Assembly (NCBI GenBank): GCA_036490515.1
Contig: DASXDU010000022.1
Location: 45,736-109,735, forward strand
Length of the DNA: 64,000 nucleotides
Origin: Palsa-1150 sp036490515
GTDB taxonomy: Bacteria; Myxococcota_A; Polyangia; Polyangiales; Polyangiaceae
Reading direction: 5' to 3'
The notes under the pieces were generated by a model that made no database searches, had not been told where the DNA came from, and saw only the letters and a program-made list of their open reading frames with translations. Shown one piece after another: positions 38,672-47,095 of this stretch; positions within the stretch are counted from its first letter, which is position 1, and each line of letters starts with the position of its first letter. A program made the position numbers and the translations under genes.

Positions 38672-39016
38672 TCAGAGGTGGCAGCCCGTTCCGGTTGGTT
38701 CGCAGACCCACACGTGCGCGCCGGCGTCGTTCAATGTGCAGATGCACGTCGCGCCCGCGGAATCACCGAAGAGGCAGTCGAAGCACGCGCCTGCGTCGTA
38801 GTCGCACGCGGCCCCATAGTCGCCGCCGCCCACGTCGGACGGACACTGGGCGTAGTTCCCGTAGGCGCCGCCGCAGTACCACGTGCCGTTGCTCAGCACG
38901 CACTGCCCGGGCTCCTTGTTGGGTGACGGCGACGACGAGCTGCACGCGACCACCCCGCATGCCACGCCCCCGACCACCCACGAAGCCCCCCACCGCCCCC
39001 TCGGCCTCGTCCTCAT
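38672..39016 (-). CDS. Cys-rich small lipoprotein
   Basis: 114 residues. Lipobox GVVAC (Cys25) and a Ser-rich spacer. The rest is short with ten cysteines (GTWYCGGAYG, ACDYDAGACFDCLFGDS, ATCICTLNDA, WVCEPTGTGC), likely a disulfide-stabilised extracytoplasmic domain. Similar small Cys-rich lipoproteins occur in this window at 46179. No family name known to me. Confidence 0.7.
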   Translation of the reverse strand: MRTRPRGRWGASWVVGGVACGVVACSSSSPSPNKEPGQCVLSNGTWYCGGAYGNYAQCPSDVGGGDYGAACDYDAGACFDCLFGDSAGATCICTLNDAGAHVWVCEPTGTGCHL

Positions 39017-39044
39017 GCTCGCTGCCTCTCGTGCCCGCCCGCCG

Positions 39045-39231
39045 TCCTTGATCTCTCCTGCGCGTACTCGTTCACCTACACGTACTCGTACACGTGCTCG
39101 GCCGACGTGCTCGTGATTCGTCCTCGTGCGCGTACCCGTACCTCGAACTCCGTGCTCGATCTCCGCCTACTCTGCCGCTCGCCCCTCGGCCCGCCGTTCT
39201 CGAACTCGTCTCTCTCTCCCTCGCGCGCTCT
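39045..39231 (-). repeat. Dispersed purine-rich repeat, copy B
   Basis: Read on the minus strand it starts at the stop of the gene ending at 39232 (TAGAGAGCGCGCGAGGG). It contains the 17-mer shared with copy C and the 44-base segment shared with copy A, ending in degenerate ACGAGTACGTG repeats. Non-coding. Confidence 0.85.
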
Positions 39232-40569
39232 CTACTTCTTCGGCTCGGGGCAGCCGTCGGTCATCCCGGCGAAGTCCTCCGGCACGAGCGGGCACTTGTC
39301 GAGCCGGTCGGGGATCCCGTCCTTGTCCTGATCCTCGTCGGGGCACCCATCCGCGTCGTTGAACCCGTCGACGACCTCCGGATCGCTCTTGCACACGTCC
39401 TTCGCCGCCTCGAGCTGCAGCTCCACCGGCGCCCCCGCCCCCACGCTCCCTCCCGCGCCCGCGCCCGCGCCCGCCCCCGCGCTCGCGCCCGCCCCCGCGC
39501 CCGCGCTCGCGCCCGCCCCCGTGCCTGCCCCCTTCGGCCTCCCCACCGGCGCCCACCGCACGCCCAGCGTGAACCGGAACTTCGGCGTCGTGATCGCCGC
39601 ATCGCTCGCGAACGGGATGCCCCCTCCTCCGCTCGCCTGGATCGACAGGTCCCCGCTGCCGCTCGTGAGCGGCGCCGTGCGCAGGCCCACCTGCCACTCG
39701 GCGGGCGTGATGGTCTTGCCGTCGGGCGTGCTCACGAGCGTGCCGGGCGTCGGCTCGGTGACGGCGTGCTGCTCGGCGAACGTGGGAAGCGCCCACGCCT
39801 CGAGCGTCGCCGTGAGGAGCTCGCGCTTCTGCATGAGGTCGTACCCGACGCCCGCCGCGGTGACCATCTGCGAGCCGACGCGCGCCCCGAGGAGCTCGTT
39901 GGTGGGCCGGAGGCGCGCGCCCACCTCGACCCCCACCATGAAGCGCCCGTGCCGCCAGTCCGCCGCGAGGCTCGGCGCGAAGACGCCGTAGCCGTTGCCC
40001 GCGAACTGGTCGCTGTCGCCGGTGGGAGCGCTCACCTCGAAGCGGCCGAGGAGGCCGAAGGAGTCGTGGGTCGCCTCGTCGGGGAGACGCGCGTGCGGCA
40101 GGAACGCGTAGGCGAGGCCGAAGCGCATGTCGCGCACGGCCGTGTCCTTGAGGCCGTCGCCGCCGGTGACGGGGGCGAGGCCGGTGCCGCCCTGGCCGAA
40201 GGTGAGGGGCACGACGAGGTCGAGCTCGAGGCGGCGCGTGACGCCGTAGGACCAGAGGAAGGAGCCGTCGACCTGGTCCTTCACGGCGTACTGGTGCACC
40301 GAGGTCGTGCCGCCGATGGGCGTCGACAGGATGATGGGCTCGTGGAGGTACGTCGACGCGAGGCCGAAGCCGACCTGGCCGGGGGCGACGGTCTCGGTCG
40401 AGCCGACGGCGACGAAGCGCGCGGGCCCGGCGTGGGGCCACAGCGTGTCGGAGTCGATGCACGTCGAGTGGACGCCCGAGCAGTCGGTGGCGCGCGCGGG
40501 CCGCGCGGCGAGCAGGCACGCGACGGCACCGAGGCAAGCGAAGGAGGAAAGCGCGATGCGGGCGCGCAT
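39232..40569 (-). CDS. Outer-membrane beta-barrel protein with C-terminal TSP3 motif
   Basis: 445 residues from ATG 40569. Signal peptide ends ARPARAT. The body has many short amphipathic strands (FGLASTYLHEPII, RRLELDLVVPLTF, WRHGRFMVGVEVGARL) as in transporter-type barrels. After it comes a Gly/Ala-repeat linker of about 40 residues (encoded by 39425-39535), then a thrombospondin type 3-like calcium motif (DADGCPDEDQDKDGIPD). OmpA-like proteins of this group usually add a peptidoglycan domain after TSP3; here it is absent. Confidence 0.76.
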   Translation of the reverse strand: MRARIALSSFACLGAVACLLAARPARATDCSGVHSTCIDSDTLWPHAGPARFVAVGSTETVAPGQVGFGLASTYLHEPIILSTPIGGTTSVHQYAVKDQVDGSFLWSYGVTRRLELDLVVPLTFGQGGTGLAPVTGGDGLKDTAVRDMRFGLAYAFLPHARLPDEATHDSFGLLGRFEVSAPTGDSDQFAGNGYGVFAPSLAADWRHGRFMVGVEVGARLRPTNELLGARVGSQMVTAAGVGYDLMQKRELLTATLEAWALPTFAEQHAVTEPTPGTLVSTPDGKTITPAEWQVGLRTAPLTSGSGDLSIQASGGGGIPFASDAAITTPKFRFTLGVRWAPVGRPKGAGTGAGASAGAGAGASAGAGAGAGAGGSVGAGAPVELQLEAAKDVCKSDPEVVDGFNDADGCPDEDQDKDGIPDRLDKCPLVPEDFAGMTDGCPEPKK

Positions 40570-40601
40570 CGGCGGCGACGTTACCAGACTTCGGCGCGCT
40601 C

Positions 40602-42452
40602 CTACGGCGTGACGTTGAGGGACGCCGTGCGCGCGCACGACGGCGAGGGCTGCCACATGAGCGAGGCGGAGGCCATGGGGTAGCTGCCGGTGAACTGGGT
40701 GGGGTCCCAGTCGTAGGCGGCGCCCACCTGGAGCCCGAAGTCGCAGACGGGCTTGATGTCGATCGCGGCCCAGAGGGGCAGGTGCCAGAGGAACTTGAGG
40801 CCGCCCTCGAGGCCGGTGTCGTTGATGCTGACGCCGGAGGAGCCCGCGGGCACGTTGACGTCGTAGCTGCCGATCCACATCGAGCCGCCGATGCCGCTGC
40901 CCGCGGAGAGCGCGACGTAGCGGAGGGGGAGGCGCGCGCCGACGCGGAGCTCGATGGCGTCGTCGAACTGGGACCCGGTGAAGGGGACCTCGGCCGCGGC
41001 GCCCGAGCCGTTGTGGGCCATGCCCGAGAACGAGCCGCCGCCGATGTCCATGGCGAGGGCGAGGGCGAAGTTGCGGTGCGTGTACCCGTAGGAGAGCAGG
41101 CCCCCGTAGAGCGCGGGCGAGCCGTTCACCGAGGCCACCGAGCCGGTCTTCGTGACCGCCTCGGGCAGGAGGCCGTAGAAGCCGCCGAGCGCGAGCGAGC
41201 CACCGGCGGGCGAGCCGGCGGGGCCCTTGAGGCCGTCGGGCTCGACGTCCATGTTCGCGGTGACGTCGGTCTCGTGCGTACGGGAGATCTTCACGTCCGA
41301 CTCGACGGGCACGCAGTCGGGCGCCTGGATGCTGAGGTGGTGGGGCCCGGGCGGGACGAGGAAGCCGACGTCGGTGGCCTCGGTCATCATCACGGGGACG
41401 ACCATCTTGTTGACGACGGCGGTGCCCATCGTCGAGAGCGAGTTGGAACGGAGGGGCTTCTCGGGGTCGGTCTTGCCGTCGAGCAGGAGGCGGAGGCCTC
41501 GGTCGGGCGTGACGACCTCGTTGCTCTCGGCGCAGCGGACGGCGACGCGGAGGTTGCCCGCCTCGTAGAGGTTCGACGCGATCCCGCTCTCCTCGACCGC
41601 GGGCTCGGCGGTCGTGGCCGCCTCGCGCTTCTTCTTCGGCGCCTCGATCGGGACGAGGTCGAGCCGCAGCACGGCGCCGCACCCGTCGGGCGGCTCGCCG
41701 GGGCGCGAGGCCCCCTCGCACTTCTCCTCGCGCCCGTCGCGCTCGAGCGTCTCGTGCGACGAGCTGCTCTTGCCGCCCGCGCCCATGCCGAACGCGTTCG
41801 CTCCGGCGCCGACGCTCGCCTGCGCGCCCGAGGAGAGCTCGAACGCCCCCGTCGTCATGCCCGAGACGACGTGCGTCGCCCGGTCGCAGTCGTCCCCGTC
41901 GAGCTGCTCGGGCGTGAAGCTCGTCTTGTCGGCGTCGAAGCGGCCGACGATCGTCATCGACACGTTGAGCTGCCCGCTCTTCTCGAGCGTGCCCTCGAGC
42001 TTCGCCGCGCCGACGGGCATGTTGGCGTAGAGATCGTCGGAGTCCTTGATGGTGACCGCGTCGTGCTTGGGCGTGATCGACGTGTACCCGTACTTGCCGG
42101 GCAGCTTGCAGCGGTGGAGGACCTCCATCTCGCAGCCGACGTAGCGCACGGCCACCAGGCCGCTCTGCGCCTTCGCCTCGAGCGTCGCGCGGTCGGCCGA
42201 CGGCCACTCGACGATGAGCGGGTGGTCGGCGCTCTTGCGGACGCCGCACTTGGACTGGCCGGCCGGATCGTACGTGGGCGCGGTGGCGAGCTTCGACGCG
42301 AGGTTGCCGCCGCCGCCGGTGGACAGGCACCCGGTGAGGGGTGCGGCGCCGAGGGGCAGCGCGGAGAGGGCGAGGAGGGTGGCGAAGGCGCGGGCGCGGT
42401 GCGGGCGATGCGGGCGGTGCGGGCGGTGCGGGCGGTGCGGAGGGTGGGACAC
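40602..42452 (-). CDS. Large hypothetical outer-membrane lipoprotein
   Basis: 616 residues from GTG 42452. The signal region begins with an expanded HRP repeat from a 9-bp DNA repeat (42401-42445), then LLALSALPLGAAPLTGC as the lipobox. The middle has beta-rich segments with conserved Cys (KCGVRKSAD, CEMEVLHRCKLPG, DDCDRATHV) and a PEGA-like piece (VPPGPHHLSIQAPDCVPVE). The last 200 residues look like a small beta-barrel (GYTHRNFALALAMDIGGG). Function unknown. It is 33 bases upstream of the barrel gene. Confidence 0.66.
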   Translation of the reverse strand: MSHPPHRPHRPHRPHRPHRARAFATLLALSALPLGAAPLTGCLSTGGGGNLASKLATAPTYDPAGQSKCGVRKSADHPLIVEWPSADRATLEAKAQSGLVAVRYVGCEMEVLHRCKLPGKYGYTSITPKHDAVTIKDSDDLYANMPVGAAKLEGTLEKSGQLNVSMTIVGRFDADKTSFTPEQLDGDDCDRATHVVSGMTTGAFELSSGAQASVGAGANAFGMGAGGKSSSSHETLERDGREEKCEGASRPGEPPDGCGAVLRLDLVPIEAPKKKREAATTAEPAVEESGIASNLYEAGNLRVAVRCAESNEVVTPDRGLRLLLDGKTDPEKPLRSNSLSTMGTAVVNKMVVPVMMTEATDVGFLVPPGPHHLSIQAPDCVPVESDVKISRTHETDVTANMDVEPDGLKGPAGSPAGGSLALGGFYGLLPEAVTKTGSVASVNGSPALYGGLLSYGYTHRNFALALAMDIGGGSFSGMAHNGSGAAAEVPFTGSQFDDAIELRVGARLPLRYVALSAGSGIGGSMWIGSYDVNVPAGSSGVSINDTGLEGGLKFLWHLPLWAAIDIKPVCDFGLQVGAAYDWDPTQFTGSYPMASASLMWQPSPSCARTASLNVTP

Positions 42453-42518
42453 GGGGGCGGGCGGATGATACGCGGCGGGCGCGCGAAAGCTTCCTCGAGG
42501 CGTGGTAGGACGCTCGCG

Positions 42519-43145
42519 GTGCAACCAGTGCCAGGCGTGCGTGCCGTGCGGATCGAGGAAGCGCGACCCCTCCTGCTCGGGAGCGGCTCGCCGCGGCGGC
42601 GCGAGATGCTGGCGATGCTGGGCGTGCCGTTCGTGGTGCGGACGGGCGACGTGGACGAGTCGCAGCGGGCGGGCGAGGCGCCGGCGGCCTACCTCGCGCG
42701 CGTGACGGAGGCGAAGCTCGACGCGGTGCGGGCGGGCGCGCCTGCCGCGGTGGCGGGCGTGCTCGTCGCGGACACGATCGTGGTGGCTCCGGACGGGGGC
42801 ATCCTCGGCAAGCCACGCGACGACGGGGATGCGCGCGCGATGATCGAGCGGCTCGCGGGGGCGACGCACGAGGTGAGCACGCGGTTCCTGCTGGCGCCGG
42901 CCGACGCCTCGGCGCCGGCGGTGCATGCCGAGACGGTGACGACGCGCGTGACGATGCGCGTGCTCGCGGCGGGCGAGGCCGAGCGCTACGCGGCGACGGG
43001 CGAGGGGCGCGACAAGGCGGGCGCCTACGCAGTGCAGGGGCGAGCGGCGGCGTTCATCGCGCGCATCGAGGGCAGCTACACGGGCGTCGTCGGGCTGCCG
43101 CTGTCCGAGGTGGTGGCCGCGATGCGCGCGCTCGGCTGGTGGTGA
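42519..43145 (+). CDS. maf: Maf-family nucleotide pyrophosphatase
   Basis: 208 residues from GTG 42519. Maf proteins hydrolyse dTTP/UTP or modified pyrimidine nucleotides. Marks: LLLGSGSPRRREMLAMLG (SxSPRR), VAGVLVADTIVV with the catalytic Asp, GKPRDDGDARAMIERLAG, and GAYAVQGRAAAFIARIEGSY. All active-site elements are present. It starts divergently from the lipoprotein gene, 66 bases apart. Confidence 0.92.
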   Translation: MQPVPGVRAVRIEEARPLLLGSGSPRRREMLAMLGVPFVVRTGDVDESQRAGEAPAAYLARVTEAKLDAVRAGAPAAVAGVLVADTIVVAPDGGILGKPRDDGDARAMIERLAGATHEVSTRFLLAPADASAPAVHAETVTTRVTMRVLAAGEAERYAATGEGRDKAGAYAVQGRAAAFIARIEGSYTGVVGLPLSEVVAAMRALGWW

Positions 43146-43155
43146 GGGGCTCGCG

Positions 43156-44736
43156 GTGACGACCGTCCCGTGGGGGCGGCGCGGGGACGCGCTCGTCGCG
43201 TTCGCCGTCGCGCTCGTGGCGCGGCTCGCGGTGGTCGCGTGGGCGCAGGGGCGGTTCCCGGCGGTCGAGGACGGGCACTACTACGACGTGCTCGCGCGGC
43301 GCCTCGCGGACGGGCAGGGGTACACGTGGCTGTGGCCCGACGGCGCGGTGACGTACGCGGCGCACTATCCCGTGGGCTACCCGGCGCTGCTGGCGGCGGC
43401 CTACGCGGCGCTGGGTGCCTCGGCGGGCGTCGCGATGCTGGTGAACGCGTTCGTGGGCGCGGTGGCCGCGTGGGGCGCGCACGCGATGGTGGACGACGAG
43501 GGGATCGCGCGATGGAGGCCGCTCGCGGCGGGGCTCGTGGTCGCGCTGCACCCGGCGCTCGTGCCGTACACCGCGGCGGTGATGACGGAGGGCGTGACCG
43601 CGGCGCTGGTGGTGGCGGCGGTGGGGATGGCGGCGAGGGCGAGGGAGGGGGAGGAGAGGGGGCGGGCGCGGGCGCGAGGGCGGGCGCGGGCGAGTGCGCG
43701 GGCGAGTGCGCGAGCGGGGGCGTGGGCGGGGGAGAGGGCGTGGGAGAGGGCGTGGGGGTGGGCGCGGGAGCGGGGGTGGGTTGCGGGCGTGGGGGTGGGG
43801 ATGGGGGTGGCGGTGCTGGTGCGGCCGCAGTCGCTGCTGCTTGCGCCGGTGCTGGGGGCGCTGGCGGTGGGGGCGGGGGCGGGGTGGAGAGCGAGGGCGA
43901 TGCGGGCGGTGGCGGTGACGGTCCTGGCGCTCGCGGTGGTGGCGCCGTGGACGGCGCGCAACTGCGCGCGGATGCACCGCTGCGCGCTGGTGAGCGTGAA
44001 CGGCGGGTGGAACCTGCTCATCGGCGTGCACACGACGACGGGCGGCTGGGCGGCGGTGGACGTGCCCGGCGCGTGCCGCACCGTCTGGGACGAGGCAGGG
44101 AAGGACACGTGCTTCGAGGCGGCTGCTCGGCGGGAGATCGCGGCGGCGCCCCTGGCCTTCGTGGAGCGCGTGCCGGGCAAGCTCGCGGCGACCCTCGACT
44201 ACTTCGGCGCGGCCCCGTGGTACCTGCACGCGAGCAACGCGCAGGCGTTCGACGACGCGGCGAAGTGGAGGCTCGGCGCCCTCGAGACCGTCGTCTCCCG
44301 CCTTCTGCTTCTCGGCGCGCTCGTCGCGGCGGGACGCCTGGCGGGACCGCGCCTGCTCGCACGCAAATGGCTCGCGCTGGCCGGTGCGGCGGCCGGCGTC
44401 ACGCAGCACGGGTGGATCGCGTACGTGCTCCTCGCGCTGGTGCTCGCGCTCCTCGGGAGCCGCGTGCTCGCGCGGGCGCCTCTCGTCCTCTCCTCGACGC
44501 TCGCGGCGATCGCTGCGACCGTGGCGGTGCACGCCGTCTTCTTCGGCGCGGGCCGCTACGGGCTCGTCGTCGTGCCGTTCGTCGCGTCGCTCGCGTCGCT
44601 CGCGGCGCTCGCATGGCCCGCAGCCTCCGCGACCGCGGGGGTGCGCGGCATCCCGATGCCCCCCGAGGCGAGCGCGTCGTGCGCGAGCTCGGCGAGCACG
44701 GAGTCGGACTCGCGGTCGGCGGCCGTGCGGAGCTGA
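43156..44736 (+). CDS. GT39/ArnT-like membrane glycosyltransferase
   Basis: 526 residues, GTG start 10 bases after maf. Multi-helix membrane protein. The first loop has an acidic motif (PAVEDGHYYDVLARRLADG) as in the polyprenyl-phosphate-mannose type. GVTAALVVAAVGMAARAR begins a long cytoplasmic insertion of Arg/Ala/Gly/Trp repeats at about 170-215, encoded by low-complexity DNA (43640-43800). Later helices include LLLAPVLGALAVGA and LVVVPFVASLASLAALAW. The last 60 residues overlap the opposite gene. Confidence 0.78.
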   Translation: MTTVPWGRRGDALVAFAVALVARLAVVAWAQGRFPAVEDGHYYDVLARRLADGQGYTWLWPDGAVTYAAHYPVGYPALLAAAYAALGASAGVAMLVNAFVGAVAAWGAHAMVDDEGIARWRPLAAGLVVALHPALVPYTAAVMTEGVTAALVVAAVGMAARAREGEERGRARARGRARASARASARAGAWAGERAWERAWGWARERGWVAGVGVGMGVAVLVRPQSLLLAPVLGALAVGAGAGWRARAMRAVAVTVLALAVVAPWTARNCARMHRCALVSVNGGWNLLIGVHTTTGGWAAVDVPGACRTVWDEAGKDTCFEAAARREIAAAPLAFVERVPGKLAATLDYFGAAPWYLHASNAQAFDDAAKWRLGALETVVSRLLLLGALVAAGRLAGPRLLARKWLALAGAAAGVTQHGWIAYVLLALVLALLGSRVLARAPLVLSSTLAAIAATVAVHAVFFGAGRYGLVVVPFVASLASLAALAWPAASATAGVRGIPMPPEASASCASSASTESDSRSAAVRS

Positions 44737-45599
44737 GCGAGGGCGTCGGGCGTTCCGTGGCGGGCGAGCGCCTTGTACTGGACGAAGCGCACGAGCGGCG
44801 CGTCGTCGAGGGTGAGGGTCGGGCCGGCCTGCCACGGGTCGGTCGGGCCGGCGGCCATGGCGACGACGTTCCAGGCGGCCGCGCGGAGGACGACGTCGCG
44901 GGCGTCGAGGGTCTTCATCGCGTGCTCGACGGACGCGGGGTTCTCGCCGAGCGCCGAGGGACCCCACGGCGTGTCGTCGAGGCCCGAGCTGACCTTCTGC
45001 TCGGCCTCGTCGGGGAAGGCGCGCGCGCTCGGCATGGCGCGCAGGCCGAGGGCCCGCAGGGCCAGGTCGCTCGCCGCCTCGCGCGCGGCGTCGGAGAGCG
45101 TCCGGTCGAGGAGCCGCTGCGTGACGCCCAGGGTGCCGCCGAGGATGTTCGCGCCCTCGGCGCACGTGCGCGCGCGCAGCTCGCCGCGCCAGAAGACGGC
45201 GCCGTCGTGCGTGTGGCGCGCCTCGCAGGCGAGGTCCACGTAGAGGGCGAGGAGCTCGCTGCTCTCGGTGATGCGCTCCTCGGTCCGGACGACGAAGCGC
45301 CCGAGCGCGCAGTGGACGGTGATGCCACCGGGATCGCCGCCGGTGAGCGCGCGCCCGGCGAGCTCCTGCTGCATCCCGGCGGTGAGGACGGCTGCGGGGC
45401 CGGGCGCGGCGAAGTCCCCGACGACGGCGCCGGGGCGCGCGTCGATGGGATCGAGGTCGACGCGCGTCGGCTCGCGCGCGACGGCCGGGGCGACGCCGGG
45501 CGCGTGCAGGGAGAGCGCGCCGCCGCACGCTGCGACGGCGCCGAGGGATACGGCGCCCGCAGCGAGGACGAGCGCGGCAGGCCTCACGGCGCGGCTCAT
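44556..45599 (-). CDS. Hypothetical lipoprotein with HEAT-like C-terminus
   Basis: 347 residues from ATG 45599. Lipobox LGAVAAC (Cys25). The middle has GGITVHCALGRFVVRTEERI and ARTCAEGANILGG, the C-terminal part short helices (RFVQYKALARHGTPDALAQLR, ESDSVLAELAHDAL) resembling HEAT repeats. Its last 60 codons overlap the end of the GT39-like gene on the opposite strand by 181 bases. Family unknown. Confidence 0.65.
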   Translation of the reverse strand: MSRAVRPAALVLAAGAVSLGAVAACGGALSLHAPGVAPAVAREPTRVDLDPIDARPGAVVGDFAAPGPAAVLTAGMQQELAGRALTGGDPGGITVHCALGRFVVRTEERITESSELLALYVDLACEARHTHDGAVFWRGELRARTCAEGANILGGTLGVTQRLLDRTLSDAAREAASDLALRALGLRAMPSARAFPDEAEQKVSSGLDDTPWGPSALGENPASVEHAMKTLDARDVVLRAAAWNVVAMAAGPTDPWQAGPTLTLDDAPLVRFVQYKALARHGTPDALAQLRTAADRESDSVLAELAHDALASGGIGMPRTPAVAEAAGHASAASDASDATNGTTTSP

Positions 45600-45654
45600 G
45601 GCGGTCGCCCCTAGTCTGCCCGTTGCGCGGGCGACCTCCAAGGTGCACATTGCG

Positions 45655-46062
45655 CCGCGTCGACGCCGCTCGGGTGATCGCCGGCACTGCAGCGATGCAG
45701 CGCGGGAGGAAAGTCCGAGCTCCACAGAGCACGATGCCGGGTAACGCCCGGTGGCGGAAACGCCGAGGAGAGTGCCACAGAGAACAGACCGCCGGCGCCC
45801 GCGAGCCTCACGGCCCGCGCACGCAGGCAAGGGTGAAACGGCGGGGTAAGAGCCCACCGCGTCCACGGCAACGGGGACGGCACGGCAAACCCCATCGGGA
45901 GCAAGGCCACGTAGGCAGGCGCTATCAGGGCTGCTCGCCCGAGCCTGCGGGTAGGCTGCTGGAGGCGGCGGGCGACCGCCGTCCTAGAGGAATGATCGCC
46001 TCCGCGCGACGGGCGACCGGCGCGCGAGACAGAACTCGGCTTACAGAGCGACGTCGACCGCG
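45655..46062 (+). ncRNA. rnpB: RNase P RNA (class A)
   Basis: About 408 bases. Conserved blocks in order: GAGGAAAGTCCGAGCTCC (45706-), ACAGAGAACAGACCGCC, GGCAAGGGTGAAACGGCGG with GGTAAGAGC, CGGCAAACCCCATCGGGAGC, GGGTAGGCTGCTGGAGGC, CTAGAGGAATGATCGCC and ACAGAACTCGGCTTACAG. The P1 stem pairs CGCGTCGACGCCGCT (5') with AGCGACGTCGACCGCG (3'). Ribozyme that matures tRNA 5' ends. Ends are set from P1 and are approximate. Confidence 0.96.
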
Positions 46063-46063
46063 G

Positions 46064-46098
46064 ACGCCCGGGCCTCACGGCTCGGGCGTTCGTGTTTT
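46064..46098 (+). terminator. Intrinsic terminator of rnpB
   Basis: Hairpin ACGCCCGGGCC/GGCTCGGGCGT (one G-T pair) with loop TCAC, followed by TCGTGTTTT. Starts 2 bases after the rnpB P1 end. Confidence 0.85.
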
Positions 46099-46178
46099 GG
46101 ACGTGGCCCGTGGAGTCGCGCGCCCTCGAAGTGCGGCGTCGGCATCGGGCGCGCTCGGCGCGCTCGGGCGCTCGGCGC

Positions 46179-46550
46179 TCAGCAGCCCTCGGGCGCCGAC
46201 TCCCAGATGCTCGACGCGTCGCAGACGAATGCCTGGCAGGTCCCGTTGCCCTCGAAATAGGCGCACTTCTGGTCGCCGGGCCCCGAGCATGCACCCCCCG
46301 CGGCAGGTGTGTTCGCAGGGCACGGCGGAATCGGCCCGCTGCTCGACCCCGAACCGCCCGAGCCGCTCGCGCTCCCGCTCGATCCCCCGCCACTGCTGCT
46401 GCCGCTGCCGCTGCCGCTCGACGCCACACCGCCCGAGCTCGACGAGGTAGCCCCGCCGCCGTCCGCGCTGCCGGTCTCCACCTGCCCCCCGCACGCGACG
46501 ACGGCAGCCGAGACGAGAACCAGCACGATGGCGCTGCTCAAACCCCGCAC
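46179..46550 (-). CDS. Ser/Gly-linked Cys-rich lipoprotein
   Basis: 123 residues. Lipobox AAVVAC (Cys20). Residues 32-75 are a Ser/Gly linker (SSSSGGVASSGSGSGSSSGG), followed by a small Cys-rich module (CPANTPAAGGACSGPGDQKC, GTCQAFVC). Likely surface-anchored. Resembles the Ser/Gly-linked proteins at 50628 and 52287 in style. Function unknown. Confidence 0.72.
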   Translation of the reverse strand: MRGLSSAIVLVLVSAAVVACGGQVETGSADGGGATSSSSGGVASSGSGSGSSSGGGSSGSASGSGGSGSSSGPIPPCPANTPAAGGACSGPGDQKCAYFEGNGTCQAFVCDASSIWESAPEGC

Positions 46551-46625
46551 CCCCCTCCTATGGCCGCGTCTCGCATCTCCCGTCGTGCGCCCGCGCGATT
46601 CGCCGTCAGGCGATGCCGAGGTGCT

Positions 46626-46949
46626 CTACGCGCTGAAGCTGGAACCGCAGCCGCAGGAGCCCTTCGAGTTCGGGTTGTTGAACTTGAAGCCGGCGCCGTG
46701 CAGGCCCTCGACGTAGTCGATCTCGACGTTCTCGAGGTACTGGTAGCTCATCGGGTCGACGTAGAGCTTCACGCCCTGCGACTCGAACTCCTCGTCCATC
46801 TCGCCGACCTTGTCTTCGAAGTAGAGGTCGTAGCTGAAGCCGGCGCACCCGCCGCCCACGACGCGGAGCCGGAGGCCCTGCCCCAGGAGGTTCTCCGCCT
46901 CGGCGATCTCTTTGACCTTGCCCGCTGCCTTCTCGGTGATCGTGACCAT
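46626..46949 (-). CDS. erpA: A-type iron-sulfur carrier (ErpA/IscA family)
   Basis: 107 residues. Delivers Fe-S clusters to target proteins. The three conserved cysteines are in VVGGGCAGFSYDL and SKGSCGCGSSFSA. MSYQYLENVEIDYVEGLHGAGF precedes the last pair. Start at ATG 46949, clear of the upstream repeats. ErpA and IscA cannot be told apart by this sequence alone. Confidence 0.93.
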   Translation of the reverse strand: MVTITEKAAGKVKEIAEAENLLGQGLRLRVVGGGCAGFSYDLYFEDKVGEMDEEFESQGVKLYVDPMSYQYLENVEIDYVEGLHGAGFKFNNPNSKGSCGCGSSFSA

Positions 46950-46989
46950 CGTGCAGGTACTATAAGAGCGGTACGCCCCGGCCGCCACT

Positions 46990-47095
46990 ATCGGTCTGCC
47001 TGGCGTCAGGTCGAGGGGTCGAGGGGTCCAGGGTCGAGACTCCGGGTCGCCTTCGCCTTCGCCTGCGCCTGCGCCTGCGCCTGCGCGGCGCCGCC
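46990..47095. repeat. GTCGAGGG and CGCCTG simple repeats
   Basis: Non-coding: GTCGAGGG-type repeats, then about eight hexamers (CGCCTT, CGCCTG). Between erpA and the propeller-gene stop at 47096. Confidence 0.8.
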
